From positions 1 through 49,867 of the forward strand of contig JAAVYW010000062.1 in the NCBI GenBank assembly GCA_022791315.1: 49,867 nucleotides of DNA. The letters run 5' to 3'. The DNA is from Oscillospiraceae bacterium. GTDB taxonomy: Bacteria > Bacillota > Clostridia > Oscillospirales > Ruminococcaceae. A program made the translations under genes and the position numbers. Positions 7,476 to 15,608 of the stretch are shown one piece after another (position 1 is the stretch's first letter; the number at the start of each line of letters is the position of its first letter). The notes below the pieces were generated by a model, which had not been told where the DNA came from, did no database searches, and worked only from the letters and a program-made list of their open reading frames with translations.

Positions 7476-7517
7476 AAAAGCCCAGGAACCGCCTAACTAA
7501 GCGGTTCCTGGGCTTTT
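7476..7517 (-). terminator. tmRNA terminator
   Basis: AAAAGCCCAGGAACCGC (7476-7492) pairs with its perfect complement (7501-7517) around an eight-base loop, immediately after the tmRNA 3' end, with T-tracts on both strands. Confidence 0.9.
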
Positions 7518-7892
7518 TGGTGGAGGCGAGGGGAGTTGAACCCCTGTCCGAAAATCAATTCATACGAACTTCTCCGAGTGCAGTTTATCTTTTCACATTC
7601 CGTCTGCTAGCCGCCGGTAAACAGGCTGCCAACATCCGTAGTCCCTAATACAACAGTGGGGCCGGGACGCGCCCGCACTGTCGTTCACCACTAAATGATG
7701 CCCAAACCGAGGTCGTGGTCCTCCCCGGCCGGACAGCTGTCTTTAATTAGGCAGCAACCGCCACTCTGTTAAAGTTGACAGTTTTTACGTTATTGTTCGC
7801 GTTTAATTTCTTAAACTGAGACTTTTTAGAGATTTCTCCAGCTCTACTCGCTATTCGTACTGCATCATCCCCGTCGAAACCTTTACGCCCCC
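7518..7892 (-). ncRNA. ssrA: Transfer-messenger RNA (tmRNA)
   Basis: The RNA is about 375 bases. The 5' end GGGGGCGTAAAGGTTTCGAC and the 3' end GTTCAACTCCCCTCGCCTCC followed by ACCA form the tRNA-Ala-like domain, with a 7-bp acceptor stem that includes one G-U pair. The reading frame resumes at a GCG codon and encodes the tag ANNNVKTVNFNRVAVAA before TAA. tmRNA rescues stalled ribosomes and adds this degradation tag. Its partner smpB lies 173 bases upstream on the same strand. CCA is encoded. Confidence 0.97.
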
Positions 7893-7926
7893 TTATCTAA
7901 TCTGGGAAACCTCATCTCCCACCCTT

Positions 7927-7956
7927 AGTATAGCACAAAAACCGGTGAAAACGCAA
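7927..7956 (-). promoter_or_regulatory. tmRNA promoter
   Basis: On the minus strand TTGCGT (7951-7956) and TATACT (7927-7932) are separated by 18 bases, about 35 bases before the mature 5' end. This leaves a short precursor for RNase P. Confidence 0.75.
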
Positions 7957-8065
7957 GTGCCCCCGCCGCTGATTTTGGGCAGGGCAGCGGTTTGGGGCGC
8001 GCAGCCGCACCGTGGCGCGCTCCTGCTCTTGTTTTCGCCGGTTTTTGCCTTGGACAAATGTCCTT

Positions 8066-8530
8066 TTACCGTCCCTGTTCCTTCATGGCCCGGTCCATGC
8101 TGCGTTTGGCATCCCGCTTGGCGATGTCGGCGCGCTTGTCGTAGAGCTTTTTGCCCTTACACACCCCCACGCACATCTTCACCCGGGAACCCTTGAAATA
8201 CAGCGACAGGGGGATGAGGGTATACCCATCCTGTTTCACCTGGGCAAAGAGCCGCAGGATTTCCCGGCGGTGCATCAATAGGCGGCGCATGCGCATGGGG
8301 TCGCGGTTGAAGATGTTTCCCTGCTCATAGGGGCTGATGTGCATCCCCCGGACGAAAAGCTCCCCGTCTTTGATGTCGCAAAAGCTGTCCTTCAGGTTGA
8401 CACCCCCCTGCCGCAGAGACTTTACCTCCGTCCCCACCAGCTCAATCCCCGCCTCGTAGGTGTCCTCCACAAAGTAGTCGTGCCGGGCCTTCCGGTTCTC
8501 CGCAATCGTCTTAAATCCCGTCTTCTCCAT
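8066..8530 (-). CDS. smpB: SsrA-binding protein SmpB
   Basis: The 154-residue protein starts [20 protein letters not shown] and has the SmpB core, including [15 protein letters not shown], a [13 protein letters not shown] loop and the basic tail with KKLYDKR and [13 protein letters not shown]. It binds tmRNA and guides it into the ribosomal A site. ATG 8528-8530 was chosen because it lines up with family N-termini and follows GTGAGGGAA. Upstream in-frame codons are not SmpB-like. It lies next to ssrA, its functional partner. Confidence 0.96.
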   Translation of the reverse strand: MEKTGFKTIAENRKARHDYFVEDTYEAGIELVGTEVKSLRQGGVNLKDSFCDIKDGELFVRGMHISPYEQGNIFNRDPMRMRRLLMHRREILRLFAQVKQDGYTLIPLSLYFKGSRVKMCVGVCKGKKLYDKRADIAKRDAKRSMDRAMKEQGR

Positions 8531-8765
8531 TTCCCTCACCGTCCTCTTTTCTTTTTTAGGGGGTTCCTCCCCTTTGGAAGTCAACGCATGTTGGACGGAA
8601 CCAGTACCCACCCACCTGTTTCCCTTTTGTGGCTCCCGCCCCTTCTGGAACAAAAGTCAGCGTAGTTGACCTTTGCCAAACCAGCGGCTTGGCATCGGCC
8701 GGCTCTATCTTTCCCGTCTGGCTGGGCCCCCTCGTCCGGGCCCCCCTCCCCCAACGGGAATAACG
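8531..8765. other. Spacer between smpB and recR with short hairpins
   Basis: No gene is seen. The segment holds imperfect hairpins with tiny loops, such as GTCAGC-GTA-GTTGAC (about 8650-8664) and GCCAAACC-AGC-GGCTTGGC (about 8677-8695). These resemble in style, but not in stem sequence, the hairpin-array repeats found further right. Confidence 0.4.
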
Positions 8766-9365
8766 CTAAATCTCGTTACGCCCCAGCAGGGAGCGATAGA
8801 GCGTCACTTCGTCTGCGTATTCCAGGTTGCCTCCCACCGGGATACCGTAGGCAAGCCGGGTGACACGGATGCCCATGGGCTTAATCAGGCGGGAGATATA
8901 CATGGAGGTAGCCTCCCCCTCCACCGTTGGGTTGGTAGCCATGATAACCTCTGTCACTTCCCCATCGTTCAGCCGCATTAAGAGCTCCTTGATACACAGG
9001 CTGTCCGGCCCCACGCCGTCCATGGGGGAAATCAGGCCGTGGAGCACATGGTAGAGCCCGCCGTATTCCCTAGTGCGTTCAAAGGCCATCACATCCTTGG
9101 GGTCCTGCACCACGCAGATGGTGGATCGGTCCCGCTTGGGCCCGGCGCAGATGGCGCACACCTTCTGGTCGGTGAGGTTCTGGCAGATTTCACACCGGTG
9201 GATTTTCTCCTTTGCCTCCAGGATACACTGGGCAAACTGCTTGGCCTGCTCCTCAGAATACCCCAACACATGAAAGGCCAGCCGCTGGGCCGATTTCTGC
9301 CCGATACCCGGCAGCCGCTCAAACTGCTCCACCAGGCGGTCCAGCGGCGCGATTTGATAGGCCAT
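8766..9365 (-). CDS. recR: Recombination protein RecR
   Basis: The 199-residue protein has the normal RecR length. It starts MAYQIAPLDRLVEQFERLPG (helix-hairpin-helix region with GIGQKSAQRLAFH), followed by a Cys4 zinc finger (CEICQNLTDQKVCAIC) and a Toprim domain with AFERTREYGGLYHVLHG and ATNPTVEGEATS. RecR works with RecF/RecO to load RecA at gaps. The ATG at 9365 fits the family. A GTG three codons earlier has no usable ribosome site. In most Firmicutes recR directly follows ybaB, but here ktrA and ktrB lie between them. Confidence 0.96.
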   Translation of the reverse strand: MAYQIAPLDRLVEQFERLPGIGQKSAQRLAFHVLGYSEEQAKQFAQCILEAKEKIHRCEICQNLTDQKVCAICAGPKRDRSTICVVQDPKDVMAFERTREYGGLYHVLHGLISPMDGVGPDSLCIKELLMRLNDGEVTEVIMATNPTVEGEATSMYISRLIKPMGIRVTRLAYGIPVGGNLEYADEVTLYRSLLGRNEI

Positions 9366-9398
9366 GTCCCTCACCCCTTCCCTTCTCTGTCCGGCAGG

Positions 9399-10043
9399 CT
9401 AATCCCGCAGCTTGTGGATGTCCTTCTCCTTTGCCAGCACCATCAAATGGTGGTCCTCCCGGAACGTGTAGTCCGGGGAGGTAATGGGCACCACGTTGTC
9501 CCCGTCCTTGCTGGCTAAAATCGTCAAGTCATATTTCCGCCGCACATCCACCTGCCCCACAGTCTTCCCCAGCCAGGCCTTGGGGGGCGAAATCTCATAG
9601 ATAGAGAGCTGGGGCGTCAGGTCAATGCACTCAAAGATGTTGTCCGAGCTGGCCCGTACCGCCAGGTTTTCCGCCATATCCTTGTCGGGATAGACAATGC
9701 TGTCCGCCCCGTTGCGCAGCAGGAACTTGGCCTGGATATCCCTGGTGGCCTTGGAGACCACATAGGGCGCGCCCAAGTCCTTGAGCAGCGAGGTAATCTC
9801 CAGCGAGGATTGGAAATTCTCTCCCACCGCCACCAGGCAGATGTCGAAATTGTCCACCCCAAAGGAGCGCAGCACCTGTTCATTGGTGCAGTCGGCAATC
9901 TGCGCGCTGGTGACATAGGGCAAAATGTCATTTACTGCCCGCTCGTCGGTATCCACCACCATCACATCGTTGCCCAGCTGGGCAAATTTATGGGCCGCAA
10001 ACCGCCCAAAGCTCCCCAGCCCAATCACCAAAACCGATTTCAT
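9399..10043 (-). CDS. ktrA: Potassium uptake regulatory subunit KtrA/TrkA
   Basis: The 214-residue protein has an N-terminal RCK Rossmann domain (VIGLGSFGRFAAHKFAQLG, then VVDTDERAVNDI) and a C-terminal TrkA_C domain (about residues 135-214). It is the cytoplasmic octameric gate that binds ATP/ADP or NAD(H) and controls the membrane subunit KtrB. The start at 10043 fits the family, with AAGGGGG ten bases before it. It lies 37 bases after ktrB in the same direction, so the two are co-transcribed. Its position between recR and ybaB is unusual. Confidence 0.93.
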   Translation of the reverse strand: MKSVLVIGLGSFGRFAAHKFAQLGNDVMVVDTDERAVNDILPYVTSAQIADCTNEQVLRSFGVDNFDICLVAVGENFQSSLEITSLLKDLGAPYVVSKATRDIQAKFLLRNGADSIVYPDKDMAENLAVRASSDNIFECIDLTPQLSIYEISPPKAWLGKTVGQVDVRRKYDLTILASKDGDNVVPITSPDYTFREDHHLMVLAKEKDIHKLRD

Positions 10044-10080
10044 CTTCTGTTTTCCCCCTTCTTCTGCAAAGAGTGCGCTG

Positions 10081-11412
10081 TTAGCCCACTGCAATTTTCT
10101 CCACCGGCGAGAGCACCGGCGGGGAGAGCAGCGGCCGGGCAAAGGCCAGGGCCATGGAAAGCCCGCCAATACGCCCAAAGAGCATCAGCATTGCCAGCAC
10201 CACCTTGGAAAAGTCCCCAATCTGCTGGGTGACGCCCATAGTGACCCCAACTGTCCCCGCAGCGGAGAACACCTCAAACAGGCACTCCTTCAGCGGCACC
10301 CCGTCGGCAAAGCACAGCAGCCCCGCCGCCGTGAGGATACAGGCGAAATACACGGCAAAGATGGAGAGAGCCCGCCGCACCAGGTCGTCTTCCAGCCTTC
10401 TGCCAAAGCCGCCCACCGCCTTGCGTCCCCGCACCATGGCCGCCAGGGCCATCACCAGCACCAAAAAGGTGGTGGTCTTCACACCCCCCGCCGTGGAGCC
10501 AGGGGACCCGCCAATGAACATCAGCACCAGGCTCACCAGCACCGAGGAGTCGTGGAGCGCTGCCAAATCCACCGTGTTAAACCCGGCCGTGCGGAAGGTG
10601 ACAGACTGGAAAAAGGAGGCCAGCACCTTTTCCCCCATCCCGCTGCCCTCCATAGAGCCATGGTATTCCAGGAAAAAGAAGAGCACGGCAGGCACAAGGA
10701 GCAGCACAGCGCTCACTGTCAGCACCATCTTGGTCTGGAGCCGGTAGCGGGAAAAGGCAAAGCGGTTGCGGGCCAGGTCCTCCCACACCGAGAAGCCCAG
10801 GCCGCCGATGACGATAAGCAGCATCACTACCACATTCACCAGCACATCCCCCCGGTAGGCCGTCAGGGAGCTATAGGGGGCAAACTGCCCCATCAAATCA
10901 AAGCCCGCGTTGCAGAAGGCCGACACCGAGTGGAACACCGCATACCAAATCCCCTGCCCCACCCCCATCTGGGGGATGAAGCGGATGGAGAGCAGAATGG
11001 CCCCCATGGCCTCGAAAAACAGTGTCCCAATGAGCACATAGCGCATCAGGCGCACAATGCCCCCCACCTGGGTGGTGTTCACTGCCTCCTGAATCATCTC
11101 CCGCTCCCGCAGGCCGATTTTCCGCCCCAGCGCCAGGGAAAAAAGGGTGGCAACAGACATAAACCCCAGCCCGCCGATTTGGATGAGCCCCAAAATCACC
11201 GCCTGCCCAAAGGCTGTCCAGTGGCTAAAGGTGTCATAGATGATGAGCCCCGTAACACAGGTGGCCGAGGTGGCGGTAAAGAGGGCGTCCACCGGCCGGG
11301 TCGTGAGCCCGGGCCGGGTGGCGATGGGCAGCATCAGCAGCCCCGTCCCCAATAAGATGATGCCCAAAAACACCAGCACCGTAATTCTGGAATAGGGAAT
11401 CGGTTTTTTCAT
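10081..11412 (-). CDS. ktrB: Potassium transporter membrane subunit KtrB/TrkH
   Basis: The 443-residue protein has the four-fold M1-P-M2 architecture. The four filter-like segments are visible as ATSATCVTG, FCNAGF, FRTAGF and AGTVGVTMG, each with the conserved filter glycine. It forms a K+ (often Na+-coupled) channel-like transporter gated by KtrA. ATG 11410-11412 is preferred. An in-frame TTG four codons earlier abuts its only possible ribosome site. The gene precedes ktrA. A hairpin with a T-run after ybaB suggests that ktrBA has its own promoter, although none is obvious. Confidence 0.93.
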   Translation of the reverse strand: MKKPIPYSRITVLVFLGIILLGTGLLMLPIATRPGLTTRPVDALFTATSATCVTGLIIYDTFSHWTAFGQAVILGLIQIGGLGFMSVATLFSLALGRKIGLREREMIQEAVNTTQVGGIVRLMRYVLIGTLFFEAMGAILLSIRFIPQMGVGQGIWYAVFHSVSAFCNAGFDLMGQFAPYSSLTAYRGDVLVNVVVMLLIVIGGLGFSVWEDLARNRFAFSRYRLQTKMVLTVSAVLLLVPAVLFFFLEYHGSMEGSGMGEKVLASFFQSVTFRTAGFNTVDLAALHDSSVLVSLVLMFIGGSPGSTAGGVKTTTFLVLVMALAAMVRGRKAVGGFGRRLEDDLVRRALSIFAVYFACILTAAGLLCFADGVPLKECLFEVFSAAGTVGVTMGVTQQIGDFSKVVLAMLMLFGRIGGLSMALAFARPLLSPPVLSPVEKIAVG

Positions 11413-11464
11413 GGAATTGTCCAACCTTCTCTCGTCAAAGAATCGCTTCCCGCCGGCTCCAATT

Positions 11465-11510
11465 CAAAAAGGACGGGCAGGAGGGCGCAGTCCAGCCAAG
11501 CCCCCTGTCC
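11465..11510 (-). terminator. Possible terminator after ybaB
   Basis: On the minus strand a bulged GC-rich stem (GGACAGGGGGC... pairing with ...GCCCTCCTGCCCGTCC) ends in TTTTT. It would separate the dnaX-ybaB unit from ktrBA. The stem is imperfect. Confidence 0.4.
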
Positions 11511-11531
11511 GCCGGTTTTCCTGATAGGTCC

Positions 11532-11879
11532 CTAAAACATGCCTGGCACGTTCAGGCCGCCCGTCACCTTCTCCATCCGCTGGGAGGTGGTAGTCTCAAT
11601 CGTGCGCAGCACCTCGTTGGTGGCGGCGATGAGCAGGTCTTGCAGCATCTCCACATCCTCCGGGTCCACCACTTCGGGCTTAATCGTCACAGAGAGCACC
11701 TCGCGCTTGCCGTTCATAACCACTTCCACCGCGCCGCCGCCGGCTGCGGCCTTGAATTCGCTCTCGTTCAGCTCGTTCTGGACAGCCTCCATCTCCTCCT
11801 GCATCTTCTGTGCCTGGCGAATCATGGAATTCATATTGCCGGGGCCGCCGCCCATTCCCTTGGGTAATCTCGCTTTCAT
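11532..11879 (-). CDS. YbaB/EbfC family nucleoid-associated protein
   Basis: The 115-residue protein has a Gly/Met-rich N-terminus (KARLPKGMGGGPGNMNSMIR), a long helix (QAQKMQEEMEAVQNELNESE) and the conserved strand segment AAAGGGAVEVVMNGKREVLS, ending in the VPGMF tail common in Firmicutes YbaB. It is a homodimeric DNA-binding protein. It follows dnaX on the same strand, which is the widespread dnaX-ybaB arrangement. AAAGGA precedes the ATG. Confidence 0.95.
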   Translation of the reverse strand: MKARLPKGMGGGPGNMNSMIRQAQKMQEEMEAVQNELNESEFKAAAGGGAVEVVMNGKREVLSVTIKPEVVDPEDVEMLQDLLIAATNEVLRTIETTTSQRMEKVTGGLNVPGMF

Positions 11880-11910
11880 ATCGTCTCATCCTTTCTGTTT
11901 TCAATAAAAA

Positions 11911-13539
11911 TTATCCCTTTTCCTCCACCTGCACCCCTGCCTCCCTGGCCCTGCGCAGCATTTCGTCCAAAGGGGAATCCTTGGGCAAAATGCGGGACAC
12001 CGTCTCCGGCGTGTAGGGCCCCAGGCGGAACTTCTTCCCCGAAACCGAGAAGAGCGCCCGGCGCAGGGAGGCCTTGGCGTTGTCGTCCTCCCGAATCAGC
12101 CGGCGGAAGAGGGCGTTTTCACACTGCACCAGCAAAATGTCGTCTTTCACATAGGCGCATGAGCCGTGCAGCGTCCCCCACAGCGGGGGGTTGATACTGG
12201 AGAGCGTCTGGAGCGCCTGCTCCCACAGAGGGAACCTGTCCAGCTGTACCCCGGCCATGTCGGGGGGCTGGGCAAGGTCAGGCTTTTCCGGCTGCAATTC
12301 CTGGGGCGCCGGCCTGGCCGGCCCGGGCCCCGCCTGGAGAACCTGCTGCCGGGGCGCCTGAGACGCAGGCGCCTTCTCCAATCCGGCAAGCTGGGCCTCC
12401 AAGCTGTGGATACGGGCCAGCAGCGCCTGGTAATCGCCGCCTCCCGTCTGCCCCCCCGCCTCCGGGGTGCAGATGCGCACCACCGCCATCTCAAATTCCG
12501 TCCGCTTGGCAGCGGCCTTTGGCAGCTTGTCCGAGAGCTCCTGTAATTTTCCCAGCACCGCCAGCAGCGGCGGCAGGGAGACCCCCTGGGCCAGCTCCTT
12601 CAGCGCCGCCAGTTCCTCCGGCGAGACAGGGATAAGCCGTTCCGGCTCCGGGGTGGTCTTCAGCACCATCAGGTTGCGGAAACAGGCCGTAAGGTCGGCA
12701 CAGAGCCGTTTCAAATCCACCGACCGGTCATAGAGCGCCTGGAGCTCCTCCAATGCAGCGGAGACATCCTGGCGGCACAGTGCCCCCGCCAGGCGGATAA
12801 CCCCTTCATCCCCTGCCAGCCCCGCCACCTCAGCCACCACCTCCCCGGTGATTTCCCCGGAGGCAGCCATACACTGGTCCAAGAGGGTGAGGGCATCCCG
12901 CATGGCCCCGTCAGCCAGCTTTGCCAGCAGCCCGCAGCCCTCCGGCGTGAGGGTGGCCCCCTCGGCTGCCGCCACCCGGTTTAAGTGCCCCTCAATGTGG
13001 GCCAGGTCAATGCGCCCAAAGTCAAACCGCTGGCAGCGGGAGAGGATGGTGGCGGGAATCTTGTGCACCTCAGTGGTAGCTAAGATAAAAATCACATGGG
13101 GCGGCGGTTCCTCCATCAATTTCAGCAGGGCATTAAAAGCCCCTATCGAGAGCATATGCACTTCGTCGATGATATACACCCGGTATTTCAGCGCCACGGG
13201 GGTGAAAGCGGCCTCCTCCTTCAAATCCCGGATGTTGTCCACGCTGTTGTTGCTGGCGGCGTCGATTTCCACCACGTCCACAGCGCTGCCGTTTTCAATG
13301 CTCTGGCAGCTGTCGCACACCAGGCAGGGGTTGCCCTCCACCGTATGGGGGCAGTTGACAGCCTTTGCCAGGATTTTGGAACAGGTGGTTTTCCCCGTGC
13401 CCCGCGTGCCGGTGAAGAGATAGGCATGGGAGACCTTGCCCTCCACAATCTGGCGGCGCAGCACAGTGGAGACCGCGTCCCGGCCCACCATGTCTTCAAA
13501 GACCTTTGGCCGCCATTTGCGGTAGAGTGCCTGGTACAC
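11911..13539 (-). CDS. dnaX: DNA polymerase III subunit gamma/tau
   Basis: This 542-residue clamp-loader ATPase starts at GTG (13537-13539) behind GGGAGGTGAG and reads MYQALYRKWRPKVFEDMVG. It has Walker A GTRGTGKTT, a zinc-binding Cys set (NCPHTVEGNPCLVCDSC), Walker B IIDEVHML and the SRC motif LSRCQRFDF. A Pro/Gln-rich linker (about 400-440) leads to a C-terminal domain. It lies directly downstream of the SRP RNA, the classic Firmicutes order. I see no obvious frameshift slip site for a short gamma form. Confidence 0.96.
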   Translation of the reverse strand: MYQALYRKWRPKVFEDMVGRDAVSTVLRRQIVEGKVSHAYLFTGTRGTGKTTCSKILAKAVNCPHTVEGNPCLVCDSCQSIENGSAVDVVEIDAASNNSVDNIRDLKEEAAFTPVALKYRVYIIDEVHMLSIGAFNALLKLMEEPPPHVIFILATTEVHKIPATILSRCQRFDFGRIDLAHIEGHLNRVAAAEGATLTPEGCGLLAKLADGAMRDALTLLDQCMAASGEITGEVVAEVAGLAGDEGVIRLAGALCRQDVSAALEELQALYDRSVDLKRLCADLTACFRNLMVLKTTPEPERLIPVSPEELAALKELAQGVSLPPLLAVLGKLQELSDKLPKAAAKRTEFEMAVVRICTPEAGGQTGGGDYQALLARIHSLEAQLAGLEKAPASQAPRQQVLQAGPGPARPAPQELQPEKPDLAQPPDMAGVQLDRFPLWEQALQTLSSINPPLWGTLHGSCAYVKDDILLVQCENALFRRLIREDDNAKASLRRALFSVSGKKFRLGPYTPETVSRILPKDSPLDEMLRRAREAGVQVEEKG

Positions 13540-13562
13540 TGCCTCACCTCCCTGCCGAATAA

Positions 13563-13596
13563 AGCGGCGGCCCAGCCCCCCGGCCAAACCGCCGCT
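13563..13596 (-). terminator. Hairpin after the SRP RNA
   Basis: AGCGGCGG (13563-13570) pairs with CCGCCGCT (13589-13596), and TTTATT follows on the minus strand. It would end the SRP RNA transcript or attenuate into dnaX. It lies only about 25 bases before the dnaX start. Confidence 0.5.
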
Positions 13597-13649
13597 ATTT
13601 TCATTGTCTGGGAAATGCCCCTGCGCCTTGGCGCGCGGAAGTACCGATT

Positions 13650-13747
13650 GGCTGCGGCACACAGGGCAAACCGCTTAATGCTGCTCGGTTCCCCGCCTGA
13701 CATGGTTCACGGCCGCCTGTTGCACAGGACCTGCACCTCCGCACACC
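13650..13747 (-). ncRNA. ffs: Signal recognition particle RNA (small bacterial type)
   Basis: On the minus strand the domain IV hairpin is clear. CATGTCAGG, CGG, the GGAA tetraloop, CCG and AGCAGCAT form the symmetric UCAGG/AGCAG internal loop that binds Ffh. Flanking segments pair over about 98 bases (GTGCGG near the 5' end with CCGCA near the 3' end). It lies just upstream of dnaX, as in many Firmicutes. The exact ends are approximate. Confidence 0.9.
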
Positions 13748-13780
13748 AAGAAACAGGGAGCATCCCCTTGATACTCCCCA

Positions 13781-13809
13781 ATCATACCACAATCTTCTAA
13801 AAAACACAA
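13781..13809 (-). promoter_or_regulatory. SRP RNA promoter
   Basis: On the minus strand TTGTGT (13804-13809) and TATGAT (13781-13786) are 17 bases apart, about 35 bases before the RNA 5' end. Confidence 0.65.
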
Positions 13810-13873
13810 GCGCTTTTTTATCAAGGAGTGCCCTATTGCACATTTTATAGCACAGGGATTTCCCCTGCACCCC

Positions 13874-14494
13874 CTATTCCTCTCCCTCTTCCCCAGGCGG
13901 GCCCGCCTCCTCTTCGTCATAGGCCTGCCGGTTCATAGAAAACGCGATAAGGTTTGAAGCTGCGTCCCAGGATTCCGGGCCGAGCTCAACGTACTCCCTG
14001 TCCTCCTGCTCCCACTTGCATAGGTGGAAGAGGGCCGGATAGGCAATCGCCTTCACTTTTTCTGAAAAGGAGGCCTGCGGCCCCACAGGACGAACCGCTC
14101 CCTGTCCGTATTGTTTCAAATTCTCCCGGAACAGCTGCCCCGCCTTTTCCTCCGGCGTTTTTTCCAAGAGTACAAAGGCCTTCACCGGCTTCCCCCGTTT
14201 CACACATTCATCCATCACAAACCGCGTCCCCCTGGAAGCCCCGTCCCAAAAGGCCACCACCAAATCCGCGTGCTCGATAATGGAGATATTGCGCTTGAGC
14301 GGCGCACCCCGGCCATATTTTTTGTATTCCGGCAAAAATTCCGTGAGCGGGATGCCGTTCGCCTGGGCATATTCCCTGGCAAAGGTGTCAATCCCCTTGG
14401 CTCCCCCGCTGACAATCTCCGTTGTCCCCTCCGGTAAAAAATGCCCAAGGTCTTCCACCCGCAAATTCCTGGAACCCACTACCGCCACTTTCAT
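13874..14494 (-). CDS. SLOG-domain protein of the DUF2493/YspA type
   Basis: The 206-residue protein has an N-terminal Rossmann-like SLOG domain (about 1-120). Visible motifs are KVAVVGSRNL, EIVSGGAKGIDTFAREYA, GRGAPLKRNISIIEHADLVV and FWDGASRGT, which match the YspA/cpYpsA-related group. These domains bind nucleotides or nucleotide-derived ligands. About 85 further residues form an unrecognised tail ending in an acidic stretch (DEEEAGPPGEEGEE). A small ribbon-helix-helix gene lies 40 bases upstream and may be co-transcribed. SLOG proteins occur in phage, defence and stress contexts. No specific role can be assigned. Confidence 0.75.
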   Translation of the reverse strand: MKVAVVGSRNLRVEDLGHFLPEGTTEIVSGGAKGIDTFAREYAQANGIPLTEFLPEYKKYGRGAPLKRNISIIEHADLVVAFWDGASRGTRFVMDECVKRGKPVKAFVLLEKTPEEKAGQLFRENLKQYGQGAVRPVGPQASFSEKVKAIAYPALFHLCKWEQEDREYVELGPESWDAASNLIAFSMNRQAYDEEEAGPPGEEGEE

Positions 14495-14534
14495 GTCTTA
14501 CTCCCCCCCAAAACCATATTAGCCAAAGCATTCT

Positions 14535-14717
14535 CTATTCTGTCTCTTGGGGAATAACGAGGAAACCGTTTTCATCTTCATATTCTGAAATGTATTTTTG
14601 TATAATATATTCAAGCAAATTATTACAAGACCGCTGTTCCCGCTGCGCAAGTACCCTCACTTTATCATAAATAGGCTCTCCCAGCCGCAACCCAGTCTGA
14701 ATCTTATTGGTTGGCAC
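14535..14717 (-). CDS. Small ribbon-helix-helix (Arc-type) DNA-binding protein
   Basis: This 60-residue protein begins KIQTGLRLGEPIYDKVRVLA (strand then helix A) and continues into EQRSCNNLLEYIIQKYISEY (helix B), the Arc/MetJ fold. The start is GTG (14715-14717), eight bases after GGGGG. It lies 40 bases upstream of the SLOG gene in the same direction. It could be a local repressor or an antitoxin-like protein. No cognate toxin is recognisable next to it. Confidence 0.65.
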   Translation of the reverse strand: MPTNKIQTGLRLGEPIYDKVRVLAQREQRSCNNLLEYIIQKYISEYEDENGFLVIPQETE

Positions 14718-14813
14718 CCGCTATCCCCCCTTTAGCAATATGTTAGCAAAATTTTCCTACATAATCTATCCACACGGTGGTAGCATGGTGTGGGCAAAAC
14801 AGGCAAAATTATA

Positions 14814-14864
14814 AAAAATGTCGAGAAGCCAGCATTTTGGTGACGCTGGCTTCCCGACATTTTT
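14814..14864. terminator. Strong bidirectional terminator hairpin at the end of repeat copy A
   Basis: AAAAATGTCGAGAAGCCAGC pairs (one mismatch) with GCTGGCTTCCCGACATTTTT, with T-tracts on both strands. It lies just beyond repeat copy A on the minus strand, and copy B has a comparable stem at its corresponding end. Confidence 0.7.
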
Positions 14865-14880
14865 CAACTCCGTACTTAGA

Positions 14881-15291
14881 CTACCACCCAGCCCCCAAAA
14901 ACCACATCAACCCCCACAAAAAGCCAAGGCGACCTAACATCGGGGCCGCACCGAGCTCGCTTCACCTGGCCTTGTCACTGCTAAAAGTGGGAGAACGATA
15001 ACTTCCGGAGCGTTCGCCGCCACCCGAGTGACCCCTGACGACAGCTGCCAAATCTGTATAGGAGCTTTGCTCCTATACAGATTGTACATAGGGGCTCGCC
15101 CCTATGGGCCTTTCGTTTCCTTGCGGCAAGGCAAGGAACCAGGCCAACGAAGGTTGGCCTTTGCCTGCTCGGTGCGGGAACCGACAAGCCTGGGCCGAGA
15201 TGGAGCTTTGGCCTGTTTGCCTTTGGCAAAGGTGGCATGGACGGAAACTTTAGTTTGCCTACGGCGCGATTGACCCCTCTCCCATTTCCTC
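14881..15291 (-). repeat. Hairpin-array repeat, copy A (internally deleted)
   Basis: This non-coding segment shares long stretches with copies B and C. It consists of perfect hairpins, including CTGTATAGGAGC-TTT-GCTCCTATACAG (15054-15080), CATAGGGG/CCCCTATG, GGTTCCTTGC/GCAAGGAACC, AGGCCAAC/GTTGGCCT and TTTGCC-TTT-GGCAAA. It lacks the central block present in B. The shared end at 15241-15291 abuts the relE-type gene stop codon. Short ORFs crossing it are by-products of the repeats. Confidence 0.85.
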
Positions 15292-15302
15292 TCTAAACTA
15301 TT

Positions 15303-15608
15303 TTAGAATTGGCTTGGAGTGTAACGCACCGTGACAACAATCACCGTCTTTTGAGCTTCATCCACACGAAAAATAACTGTGTAGTTTTTTACAAATAGCT
15401 GGCGATAGCCCCTATTGGCATAAGCACCAGTCCTGCGAATAGGGCAACGGTTCGGGAAATGTTCTAAAGACAGGATTTCCTGCTCGATTTCTTCCACCAG
15501 CTTTAACCCTATCCCCGGCTCCAACAGGGTTTCCGCAATATACTTGTAAATACCGTCAAGGTCACGCAAAGCACGACCCATCAGCTTGACTCTGTAATCC
15601 TCATCCAA
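15303..15608 (-). CDS. RelE/ParE-family toxin
   Basis: The 101-residue protein starts MDEDYRVKLMGRALRDLDGI and has the RelE/ParE fold pattern (YKYIAETLLEPGIGLKLVEE, CPIRRTGAYANRGYRQLFVK, YTVIFRVDEAQKTVIVVTVR). Such toxins cut ribosome-bound mRNA or inhibit gyrase. The start overlaps the antitoxin gene end by eight bases, typical of co-translated pairs. Base composition is more AT-rich than most neighbours. It is followed immediately by repeat copy A. Confidence 0.88.
   Translation of the reverse strand: MDEDYRVKLMGRALRDLDGIYKYIAETLLEPGIGLKLVEEIEQEILSLEHFPNRCPIRRTGAYANRGYRQLFVKNYTVIFRVDEAQKTVIVVTVRYTPSQF

Noticed and set aside
9925-11355. 476-codon plus-strand ORF
   Set aside because: Antisense to ktrB and ktrA; His/Gln/Pro-rich composition is typical of the shadow of a GC-rich membrane gene.
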